Assembly (NCBI GenBank): GCA_020634815.1
Contig: JACKBA010000002.1
Location: 1 to 64,000, forward strand
Direction: 5' to 3'
DNA: 64,000 nt
Origin: Caldilineaceae bacterium
GTDB taxonomy: Bacteria; Chloroflexota; Anaerolineae; Caldilineales; Caldilineaceae
Part shown: piece after piece, positions 57,244 to 64,000 of the stretch
How the letters are laid out: every line of letters begins with the position of its first letter
Numbering within the stretch: the stretch's first letter is position 1
Position numbers and translations under genes: made by a program
Notes under the pieces: generated by a model
Databases searched by the model: none
What the model saw: the letters and a program-made list of their open reading frames with translations, nothing else
Told to the model about the DNA's origin: nothing

Positions 57244-59979
57244 CTACGCCCCGGTGAGTTCACGCAGGAGCGCCAGCGTCAGCCGCTTGGTCTCCAGTTG
57301 CACGAGTTGGTCCTCCAGCACCGGGCCGACGCAGGCCGGGCAGCCATGCTCGCACGTACACGCGGCGACGAGCCGGTGGGCGGCATCGAGCAGTTCCTCG
57401 TGCATGTCGTAGAGGAGCGCGCTGAAGCCCAGCCCGGCCGGGATGCGCTCGAAGATGTAGATGCGCGGGGCAGCGGGCGCGGCGTCGACAGCGCGTGAAT
57501 CCTCGGCAGGCGGGGCATAAAAATCGAGATCGTCGTCCAGCGACGTGCCTGCTTGCGCTCCGGACGCTGCCAGTGCGCCGCCGTCGCGTAGGCCGATGGC
57601 CGCGCCGCGCTCCACATACGCGCCCAGGTCAGAGCGATCGCACATGAGGTGGAGCGGCGCCAGGCTGCTCAGCACGTAGCCGAGGCCGTCCAGCCCCGTG
57701 TGCAGCCGCCCCGCGGTCTCCAGCCGGCGATGGCACGCCCGGCAGACAAGCATGAGATTGTCGAGGCGGTTGGCCTCCAGATAGCGCTCATTCAGCCCCG
57801 GCACGTAGCCGAAGGTGCGAAACGGGATCTTGTGGTGAACGTCGTGCTCGCGGCCGCGCGGCTCCGGCGCGCCGCAAGAGGCGCAGCGATACTGGTCGCG
57901 CGCCCGGACGCGCGCACGCTGCGCCGCCCAGTTCGGCCCGTAGTCGTTGATCGAGTCGAACCAGAGGCCGGCCACTTCCAACGCCTGCTGCACAGATGGA
58001 GCGACCTCGCACCAGTAGGCGTTGGTCTCCAGCGTCGTCTGCGGATAGTCGAGCGGGTGGACACCCAGCGTCTCATGCGTCATGCGCTTGATGCGCCGGT
58101 AGCCGACTACCTGCGAATGTACGGCAACCTCGCCATGCGCGGCGACGCTGTGCGCGGCCGCGCGGCTGGCGTGCAGGCCCAGCCGCTCGATGCTCGTCTC
58201 GGCGACCGCCTCGGTGTAGTAGTCGACCTCCACCGCCACCACGTCGGCACGCAACGCTGCCCCGTCGAGCCGCTCCACCAGGTAGCTCCGCCCTTCGTGC
58301 AGATAGATCGCCCCGTCGTGGGCCAGCATCTGCGCGCTGGCCTGGTCCACCTCGCCGATGACGGCTGGCCCCTCGCCGCCGCCGTTGCGCTGGATGACCA
58401 CCGCGTCGCCGCCCACGCTGCGCAGCCCGACGCGCCGCGCCGGATAGCTCTCGCCACTCCAGAAGAGCAGATCCCCGTGTTCGTGCAACGCACGCTCGTC
58501 GGCCAGCAGATCGAGGACGTCGCCGACATAGCGGCTGGCACCGAACGTCTCGCCGCGGCGGAAGGGCAGTTCGAACGCGGCGCAGCGCACGTGGTCGACG
58601 AGCAGCATGAGATTGTCGGCATCGATGAGCGCGTGCTCGGGCGAACGCTCGAAGAGAAACTCGGTGTGCTGGATCATGTACTGGTCGAGCACGCCGCCGG
58701 TGGCGACGAGCATGGCCAGCGCGGCGCCGGTCGTGCGGCCGGCGCGACCCATCTGCTGCCACGTGCTGGCAATGCTGCCCGGATAACCGCAGAGGATCAC
58801 CGCCTCCAGCCCGCCGATGTCGATGCCCAGTTCCAGCGCGTTGGTAGCGACGACCCCGCGCACGTCGCCGCTGCGCAGCCCCGCCTCGATGGCGCGGCGT
58901 TCGGCGGGCAGATAGCCGCCGCGATAGCCGCGCAGCGCGTCGGGTGGCAGGGGCTCCGCGTCACCGCTGCCCTCCGGCGCCCACTCGTCGGCGGCCCAGG
59001 CATGGCGCTGGCGGCGGCGCTGCTTCTCGCGCAGGTAGGTCAGCAGCAACTCCGTCGTCAGCCGCGAACGGCCGAAGACGATGGTCTGTACGCCGGCATC
59101 GAGACAGGCCGTCGCCAGGTCGGTGGCTTCCAGCGTGGCCGCGCGGCGGATGCCCTTTTCGGGGTCGATGAGCGGTGGGTTGACCAGGATGACGTGCTTC
59201 TCGCCCTGCGGTGCGCCGCTCTCATTAACCAACGTCACCGGCTGCTCGATGAGCCGCTCGGCCAGTTGCGCCGGGTTGGCGATGGTGGCGCTGGTGCAGA
59301 TGAAGCGCACCTCGCTGCCATAGTGCCGGCAGATGCGTTGTAACCGGCGCAGAACGTTGGCGACGTGGCTGCCAAAGACGCCGCGGTAGGTATGCATCTC
59401 GTCGACGACGACCCAGCGCAGCCCGCCCAGAAACTCCGCCCACTGCGTGTGGTAGGGCAGGATGCCCACATGCAGCATGTCCGGGTTGGTCAGCAGCAAG
59501 CGGGCGCGCTTGCGGATGGCGCTGCGGTGCGCGGCAGGCGTATCGCCGTCATAGGCGGCAATGGCCGGTGCAAGCGCCGGGCCGGCCTGTTGCGCGTCGA
59601 GCACGCCGGCAAAGTCGTGGAGTTCGTCGAGCTGGTCGTGGGCGAGCGCCTTGGTCGGGAAGAGATAGAGGGCGCGGGCGTCCGCGTCGGTGAGCAGCGT
59701 GTGCAGGACGGGCAGGTTATAACAGAGCGTCTTGCCGCTGGCGGTTGGCGTCACCACGGCAACGCTGCCGCCGGCCAGCGCGGCCTCGACCGCGTCGTGC
59801 TGGTGGCGGTAGAGGCGCTCGATGCCGCGCCCGGGCAGCGCTGTGGCCAAGGCGGGATGCAGCCGTGCCGGCACGGGCGCGTAGAGCGGCGGTCGCGCCG
59901 GTAGCGTACGCCAGGTCGCCACCGTGCTCATGAAACGCGGGTCGCCGCGCAGACGCGCCAGCAGGTCGGAGACGGCCAT
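57244..59979 (-). CDS. MrfA/YprA-like DEAD/DEAH-box helicase with embedded HNH domain
   Basis: The 911-residue superfamily 2 helicase has Walker A TPTASGKT (77-84), motif II DEMH (193-196), motif III TSAT (229-232) and motif VI QQMGRAGR (408-415). The C-terminal DUF1998/MZB region has four cysteines (C874, C876, C880, C883). MrfA unwinds DNA in mitomycin repair. Unusually, an HNH-endonuclease-like module is inserted at about 692-755 (C699, C702, H715, H716, N741, C746, C749, H750), just before the LAPLHLMCDRSDLG segment. It starts 2 nt after pdxH ends in the same direction. Confidence 0.9.
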   Translation of the reverse strand: MAVSDLLARLRGDPRFMSTVATWRTLPARPPLYAPVPARLHPALATALPGRGIERLYRHQHDAVEAALAGGSVAVVTPTASGKTLCYNLPVLHTLLTDADARALYLFPTKALAHDQLDELHDFAGVLDAQQAGPALAPAIAAYDGDTPAAHRSAIRKRARLLLTNPDMLHVGILPYHTQWAEFLGGLRWVVVDEMHTYRGVFGSHVANVLRRLQRICRHYGSEVRFICTSATIANPAQLAERLIEQPVTLVNESGAPQGEKHVILVNPPLIDPEKGIRRAATLEATDLATACLDAGVQTIVFGRSRLTTELLLTYLREKQRRRQRHAWAADEWAPEGSGDAEPLPPDALRGYRGGYLPAERRAIEAGLRSGDVRGVVATNALELGIDIGGLEAVILCGYPGSIASTWQQMGRAGRTTGAALAMLVATGGVLDQYMIQHTEFLFERSPEHALIDADNLMLLVDHVRCAAFELPFRRGETFGASRYVGDVLDLLADERALHEHGDLLFWSGESYPARRVGLRSVGGDAVVIQRNGGGEGPAVIGEVDQASAQMLAHDGAIYLHEGRSYLVERLDGAALRADVVAVEVDYYTEAVAETSIERLGLHASRAAAHSVAAHGEVAVHSQVVGYRRIKRMTHETLGVHPLDYPQTTLETNAYWCEVAPSVQQALEVAGLWFDSINDYGPNWAAQRARVRARDQYRCASCGAPEPRGREHDVHHKIPFRTFGYVPGLNERYLEANRLDNLMLVCRACHRRLETAGRLHTGLDGLGYVLSSLAPLHLMCDRSDLGAYVERGAAIGLRDGGALAASGAQAGTSLDDDLDFYAPPAEDSRAVDAAPAAPRIYIFERIPAGLGFSALLYDMHEELLDAAHRLVAACTCEHGCPACVGPVLEDQLVQLETKRLTLALLRELTGA

Positions 59980-59981
59980 CG

Positions 59982-60626
59982 CTACGGCGACAGGCGATCG
60001 CGCTGCCAGGCGCCGTCAGGCTGGAGGCAGAAGCGCAGGCGGTCGTGCAGCCGGTTTGGCCCGCCCTGCCAGAACTCGAAGGTGTCGGGCACGAGCCGGT
60101 AGCCGCCCCAGAAGTGCGGCCGGTCGGGGTGGCTCTCGCTGTACTCGGCCTGGGTCTCGGCGTAGCGTTGATCGAGCGCAGTGCGGTCGGGGATGACGCG
60201 GCTCTGCTGCGACACCCACGCTCCGATGCGGCTGCCCAGGGGCCGGCTGTAGAAATACTCGTCCGATTCGGCGGCGGAGACCTTGGCGACGCGGCCCTCG
60301 ATGCGCACCTGGCGCTCCAGCGGTTCCCACCAGAAGACGACGGCGGCAAAGGGATTGACGGCCAGATCGCGCCCCTTGTGGCTTTCGTAATTCGTGAAAA
60401 AGGTGAACCCGCTCTCGTCGAAGCCCTTCATGAGCACGACACGCGCCGACGGGCGTCCCTCCGCTGTGGCGGTGGCAAGCACCATGGCGTTGGGCTCGTG
60501 AATGCCGCTCGTCCCCGCGGCCTCGAACCACTGGTTGAAGAGGGCAAAGGGGTCAAAGCCGGCGCTTTCTTCAGAAAGGCGGGCGAGGTGATATTCTTTG
60601 CGAAAACTGGTCACGTTGGCAGGCAT
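59982..60626 (-). CDS. pdxH: Pyridoxamine 5'-phosphate oxidase
   Basis: The 214-residue FMN enzyme makes pyridoxal 5'-phosphate. Motifs are NAMVLATATAEGRPSARVVLMKGF (about 46-69), FFTNYESHKGRDL, and the C-terminal WGGYRLVPDTFEFWQGGPNRLHDRLRF that binds the substrate. The ATG at 60626 with AAAGGAC upstream is chosen over the longer open frame to 60683. It lies 2 nt upstream of the helicase start. Confidence 0.95.
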   Translation of the reverse strand: MPANVTSFRKEYHLARLSEESAGFDPFALFNQWFEAAGTSGIHEPNAMVLATATAEGRPSARVVLMKGFDESGFTFFTNYESHKGRDLAVNPFAAVVFWWEPLERQVRIEGRVAKVSAAESDEYFYSRPLGSRIGAWVSQQSRVIPDRTALDQRYAETQAEYSESHPDRPHFWGGYRLVPDTFEFWQGGPNRLHDRLRFCLQPDGAWQRDRLSP

Positions 60627-60833
60627 AGGATGTCCTTTCTGTACCTGCTGGCAATCGTACGCCTGCACGGTCCGCACGACCATGAGGGAACTTCCCGTTT
60701 GTCGCCGCGCGCGTCACGACTTGCGTTTCATCATAGGCGCCGGCCGGCCAATCGAACAATCGGCGCAACGGTGGGCGAGCAAAACCGCGAAGCTTCTGAG
60801 CGCAAAAAGCGGCACAAAGTACGACTTGTTCGC

Positions 60834-61427
60834 TCAAGGATCCGGCGACTCCTCCCACTTGCGCACGAAGGTCTCCGGCTCGACCCCCAGCGCATCAGCC
60901 ACCCGGTTGATGTAGTTGAAGTAGGCGATCACCTGGGTGGCGTCGTGGATGGCGCGGTCGTCGAAGCCGTGGCGGCGCAGTTCGTCGAGATCGGCGGGCG
61001 CCATGGACTGCGGCGAGTGTGTCAGCTTCACGGCAAAGGCACATAGCGCGCGGTCCGCTGCGCTCAGGTCGGCGTGCTGCCAATCGCTGGCAATGTGATG
61101 GACGAACAGGTCGGCGGAGCGGTCGTCGCGCAGTGAAAAATCGGCGATCTCGGCACGGAGATCGTGGGCGTGCGCCCGCCGTCAATAGGTGCAGCCATTG
61201 GCGGCCGAGACCACCGGCGCCAGCATCTCGCGCCGGCCGCGGCTCAGCGGCGACTGGCCGTGCATGAGCGCGCCGTAGAAATCCATGGACGCCTTGAGCG
61301 CGCGCGGGTTCTGGCTCATGATCGATACAATGTTCCAGATGCGGCCCGCCCGCTTGATCGCCGCATCGTACTGCGTCTTGAGCAGGCCGGTCGCTTCGTC
61401 CAGCGAGAAAACTCGAATCCAGGGCAT
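60834..61427 (-). CDS. AhpD/CMD-family peroxidase-related protein, candidate selenoprotein (in-frame TGA as Sec at residue 82)
   Basis: The reading frame is 198 codons and contains one internal TGA at 61184-61182. Before it lies MPWIRVFSLDEATGLLKTQY to APVVSAANGCTY, and after it RRAHAHDLRAEIADFS to ETFVRKWEESPDP, both in the same frame and both typical of carboxymuconolactone-decarboxylase/AhpD-like peroxidase-related proteins. The TGA replaces the second cysteine of the CxxCxxxH motif (C79, position 82, H86). A hairpin of bacterial SECIS geometry follows. The ATG at 61427 has GGAG at 6 nt. If selenocysteine is inserted, the 197-residue protein would be a thiol/selenol peroxidase; otherwise the gene is a truncated fragment. 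Confidence 0.8.
61142..61181 (-). promoter_or_regulatory. Putative bacterial SECIS element
   Basis: In the mRNA, directly after the UGA, a 7-bp stem CGAUCUC/GAGAUCG (61164-61158 with 61151-61145) carries a six-base loop CGUGCC that begins 25 nt after the UGA. A guanosine is the second loop base. A side hairpin GGGC/GCCC and an outer CGGC/GCCG pairing surround it. Loop distance and the guanosine fit the known bacterial SECIS consensus. Confidence 0.65.
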
Positions 61428-61574
61428 GGTTGCTCCAATCGGCATCATGAAAGAGCGGAATGATGTCAGTCTCTCGATTATAGAGCGCTGCCGCAGGCTG
61501 TCAACCGGACTTGTTACATAACAAACAGCCTCCCTTTTGTCGTGCATTTCGCACAATGCTAGAATGGCAAGGCT

Positions 61575-62225
61575 ATGCGTGCTCTGGTCGTCAGCGACAA
61601 GGTCGAACCGATTCTCTACAGCGCCGGGATCAACCGGCATGTGGGCGAGATCGATCTGATCATTGGCTGTGGCGACCTGCCCCACTATTACCTGGAATTC
61701 ATCATGACGATGGTGAGCCGGCCGACCTACTACGTCTACGGCAACCACGGGCGCGAGGTCGAATACCAGAGCGGCAAGGGCGAGGATTGGCAGCAGGTGA
61801 CCGAGCCCATGGGCGCCGAAAATCTGCACATGCGCACGGCGCGTGAGGGTTCGTTGCTCATGGCCGGGCTGGAAGGCAGCATCCGCTACAACAATGCCAG
61901 ACGCTTCCAATACACCGACACCGAAATGCTCTTCAACATCCTGCGTATGGCGCCGCGATTGATCACCAACAAGGCGCGCTTCGGCCGCTACCTGGACGTA
62001 CTCGTGGCGCACTCGCCGCCCTGGGGTATCCACGACCAACCCGACGTTCCACACCAGGGGTTCAAGAGCTTCCTCACCTTCATGAAGTGGTTTCGCCCGC
62101 GCTACCTTCTGCACGGGCACATCCATCTCTATCGTCGCGACGTCGTCACGGAGACGCGCTATCTAGACACGGATGTCATCAATGTCTACCCGTACCGCAT
62201 CCTCGATCTGGAGCCGCGCGCGTGA
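61575..62225 (+). CDS. Calcineurin-like metallophosphoesterase family protein
   Basis: The 216-residue protein has most metallophosphoesterase motifs: D8, GCGD (31-34), GNHG (56-59), H146 and HGHIH (180-184). The first motif reads VVSDKVE, so the usual His of DxH is missing, which could reduce activity or change metal use. It overlaps the next gene by one base (TGATG) and starts an operon with an HD protein and rimO. Substrate could be a nucleotide or phosphoprotein. Confidence 0.82.
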   Translation: MRALVVSDKVEPILYSAGINRHVGEIDLIIGCGDLPHYYLEFIMTMVSRPTYYVYGNHGREVEYQSGKGEDWQQVTEPMGAENLHMRTAREGSLLMAGLEGSIRYNNARRFQYTDTEMLFNILRMAPRLITNKARFGRYLDVLVAHSPPWGIHDQPDVPHQGFKSFLTFMKWFRPRYLLHGHIHLYRRDVVTETRYLDTDVINVYPYRILDLEPRA

Positions 62226-62878
62226 TGACTACGACATTGCGCGACGAGCGGGACTGGCGCGCGCTCAGCCGGCAGATGGCCCTGAGTCGCGCCGAGGATG
62301 AGGCACGCCAGCGGCTGCATCTCGCGGAGGATGAACCGCTGCCCTTCAACTATCGCTGGGAACACGTGCGCCGCGTCGTACAAATGGCATTGTGGCTTGC
62401 CGACGAAACCGGCGCCGACCGCGATACTGTCGAGGCGGCGGCCTGGCTGCACGACATCTGCAAGAGCGAGCCAAACCATGGCGCAGCCGGCGCGGCCGAG
62501 GCACAGTGGCTGTTGCCGCAGACCGATTTTCCGCGCGAGAAGGTGCCGGCGGTCGTTGATGCGATTGCGCGGCACGTGGGGCTGCGGCGGCCAAAGAACG
62601 CGCCGCCCTTGACGCCTGTGGAGACGGCCGTGCTGTGGGATGCGGACAAGCTGACCAAGCTTGGCGTGGGTGTGCTGGCGTACAACCTGAGCATGCGCCA
62701 GTTTGACGGGCTGAGCCTGGCCGAGCGCCGGCAGGATCTGCGCAGATTCACGGTCGACGTGTTGAGCAAGACCGTGACGAGCATGAATACCGCCCCGGCA
62801 CGCCGGCTGGCGGAAGAACGGTATCGGTCCATGGTGACAACCCTGGATTTGTGGGAAAGTGAAGACGACGAACTGTGA
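62225..62878 (+). CDS. HD-domain phosphohydrolase-like protein
   Basis: The 217-residue protein has the HD-domain ligands H47 (WEHVRRVV), H76-D77 (AAWLHDICK) and D in WDADKLTKLG near 140. HD enzymes hydrolyse nucleotides or cyclic nucleotides. The ATG at 62225 overlaps the phosphoesterase stop; a GTG one codon earlier is possible. Its stop overlaps the rimO GTG start. The substrate is unknown. Confidence 0.82.
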   Translation: MTTTLRDERDWRALSRQMALSRAEDEARQRLHLAEDEPLPFNYRWEHVRRVVQMALWLADETGADRDTVEAAAWLHDICKSEPNHGAAGAAEAQWLLPQTDFPREKVPAVVDAIARHVGLRRPKNAPPLTPVETAVLWDADKLTKLGVGVLAYNLSMRQFDGLSLAERRQDLRRFTVDVLSKTVTSMNTAPARRLAEERYRSMVTTLDLWESEDDEL

Positions 62879-64000
62879 AATATCATCTGGTTACTCTGGG
62901 GTGCCCCAAGAACAAAGTCGACAGCGACGGCATCGAGATGCTGCTGCGCGGCGCTGACTATCTGCCCACCGACCGGCAGCAGGACGCCGACGTGCTGATC
63001 GTCAACACCTGCGGCTTTCTCGAAGCGGCCAAGGAAGAGTCCATCGGCGTGTTGCAGGAGCTGGGCCGGCGCAAGCGCAAGCACCAGATCCTGGTGGCGG
63101 CCGGCTGCCTGGTACAGCGCAACGGCGCCGAAGTGCTCGACCGCGTGCCGCGCGTCGACGGCCTGCTGGGGACGCGGCGCTGGATGGACGTGCTGGAATT
63201 GATCGGCCAGGTGCGCGGCGGCAAGCAGCGGCGCCGGCTGGAACGCTACGCCCTGCTCGGCGACGCGCCGGCGGGCGATGCCGAGTTGCTCGGCGGCGTG
63301 CCCGCCTTGCTGGGCGACCCGACGACCGCGTTCACCGCGGCCACGCCGCGCCCGCCGGTGATGGCCGGCAGCGCGTATTTGAAGATCTCCGATGGCTGCA
63401 ACGCGCCGTGCGCCTTCTGCACGATCCCGTCGTTCAAGGGCAAGCTGCGCAGCCGCCCGCTGGAGGCCATCGTCGACGAGGCGGCCGCGCTGGTGGATGC
63501 CGGCGCGCGCGAGCTGGTCGTCGTTGCGCAGGACACAACGGACTACGGCCGCGACTGGGGCGAGCCCAACAGCCTGCCGCGCCTGCTCTCGGCCATCTGC
63601 AACCGCACCGACGACCGTCTGAAGTGGGTGCGGCTCATGTACGCTTACCCCGGCCACGTCAGCGACGAACTGGTCGAAGTGATGGCCGGCCAAGCCAAGA
63701 TCGTCCCGTACCTGGACATGCCGCTCCAGCACGGCGACCCGCGCACGTTGCGCCGCATGCGCCGGCCCAGCAAGCTGGAGATGGTCTATGACCACATGGA
63801 GAAGCTGCGCCGCGCCATGCCCGACATCGCCCTGCGCACGACCTTCATCGTCGGCTATCCGGGCGAGACGGAGGAGGAGTTCCAGGGGCTGCTCGACTTT
63901 GCGCGCGCCATCGAGTTCGACAAGGTGGGCGCGTTCCCGTTCAGCCCGGAGCCGGGTACGCCCTCGGCAGAGCTGCCCGACCAGGTGCCGGACGAGGTGA
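62875..64000 (+). CDS. rimO: Ribosomal protein S12 methylthiotransferase RimO (3' end beyond window)
   Basis: The frame runs 375 codons from a GTG start and is cut by the window edge. The MTTase domain has C10 (LGCPKNKVDS), C46 (NTCGF) and C78 (AAGC) for one [4Fe-4S] cluster. The radical SAM motif is C175xxxC179xxC182 (CNAPCAFC). MPLQHGDPRTLRRMRRP and GYPGETEEEF are RimO/MiaB features. LGCPKN favours RimO over MiaB. RimO methylthiolates an aspartate of ribosomal protein S12. The start overlaps the HD gene stop (GTGA). Confidence 0.95.
   Translation, partial: MKYHLVTLGCPKNKVDSDGIEMLLRGADYLPTDRQQDADVLIVNTCGFLEAAKEESIGVLQELGRRKRKHQILVAAGCLVQRNGAEVLDRVPRVDGLLGTRRWMDVLELIGQVRGGKQRRRLERYALLGDAPAGDAELLGGVPALLGDPTTAFTAATPRPPVMAGSAYLKISDGCNAPCAFCTIPSFKGKLRSRPLEAIVDEAAALVDAGARELVVVAQDTTDYGRDWGEPNSLPRLLSAICNRTDDRLKWVRLMYAYPGHVSDELVEVMAGQAKIVPYLDMPLQHGDPRTLRRMRRPSKLEMVYDHMEKLRRAMPDIALRTTFIVGYPGETEEEFQGLLDFARAIEFDKVGAFPFSPEPGTPSAELPDQVPDEV

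Noticed and set aside
60834..61427. Recoding of TGA as tryptophan or glycine (alternative genetic code)
   Set aside because: Many genes in the window end at TGA and use TGG for tryptophan, so TGA is a normal stop here. Only the redox position of one gene carries an internal TGA.
61428..62126. N-terminal extension of the selenoprotein frame on the minus strand
   Set aside because: It is antisense to the phosphoesterase gene and has no family similarity. The ATG at 61427 has a good ribosome-binding site.

Overview
The window is 64 kb of GC-rich bacterial chromosome. It carries core housekeeping genes (era, proS, folC, pheS, mutS2, fabD/fabG, rpmF, nusB, coaD, hemW, tatA/tatC, pdxH, rimO) with accessory genes between them. 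No phage, insertion sequence, CRISPR array, rRNA or tRNA was recognised. Gene content suggests a Chloroflexota bacterium, perhaps Caldilineae/Anaerolineae-like: Yip1 membrane proteins, a BMP-type nucleoside ABC importer, a probably F420-linked PPOX protein, an FHA-winged-helix/kinase pair, CbiR-type cobamide remodelling, and frequent GTG/TTG starts. This assignment is an inference, because no marker gene could be compared.

Layout. 0-9.4 kb: two Yip1 proteins, then moaB, a subtilase, a GT2/flippase pair and mutS2 on the minus strand. 9.5-18 kb: an ABC-2 exporter, then a five-gene BMP-type nucleoside/sugar importer operon that ends in an ADP-ribosylglycohydrolase. 18-21 kb: a Uma2 gene and a PPOX gene that both look frameshifted, and an MFS transporter. 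21-28 kb: era, and an operon OsmC-EcsC-thioredoxin-proS-folC. 28-30 kb: an acyl-CoA ligase with its own promoter and terminator. 30-38 kb: a long minus-strand run FHA-winged helix, hemW, coaD, coiled-coil protein, DUF177, rpmF, fabD, fabG, nusB, tatA, tatC. 38.5-43 kb: a Ser/Thr kinase, crtI, a TspO-like protein and pheS. 43-50 kb: a Tat-type dienelactone-hydrolase lipoprotein, a three-gene glycerol-3-phosphate oxidation module, a thioesterase and an ATP-grasp enzyme. 50-57 kb: yggX, a formyltransferase, dcd, a metal ABC importer, and a cobamide operon (DUF1537 kinase, cbiR, cobU). 57-64 kb: an MrfA-like helicase with an embedded HNH domain, pdxH, a candidate selenoprotein, a phosphoesterase, an HD protein and rimO, which is cut by the window edge.

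The main discovery candidate is at 60834-61427. An AhpD/carboxymuconolactone-decarboxylase-family peroxidase has an in-frame TGA exactly at the second cysteine position of its CxxC-xxx-H redox motif. A hairpin with bacterial SECIS geometry follows directly, so the gene probably encodes a selenoprotein and would normally be annotated as two fragments.

The second theme is a set of intergenic imperfect hairpins built from short quasi-periodic units (GCGGAT-type, ACGAAG/CAAAG-type and GGTCAAC heptads). Several sit directly on stop codons or next to start codons. Other points of interest are the HNH insertion in the helicase, the divergent FHA-winged-helix/kinase pair, and a kinase translationally coupled to CbiR.
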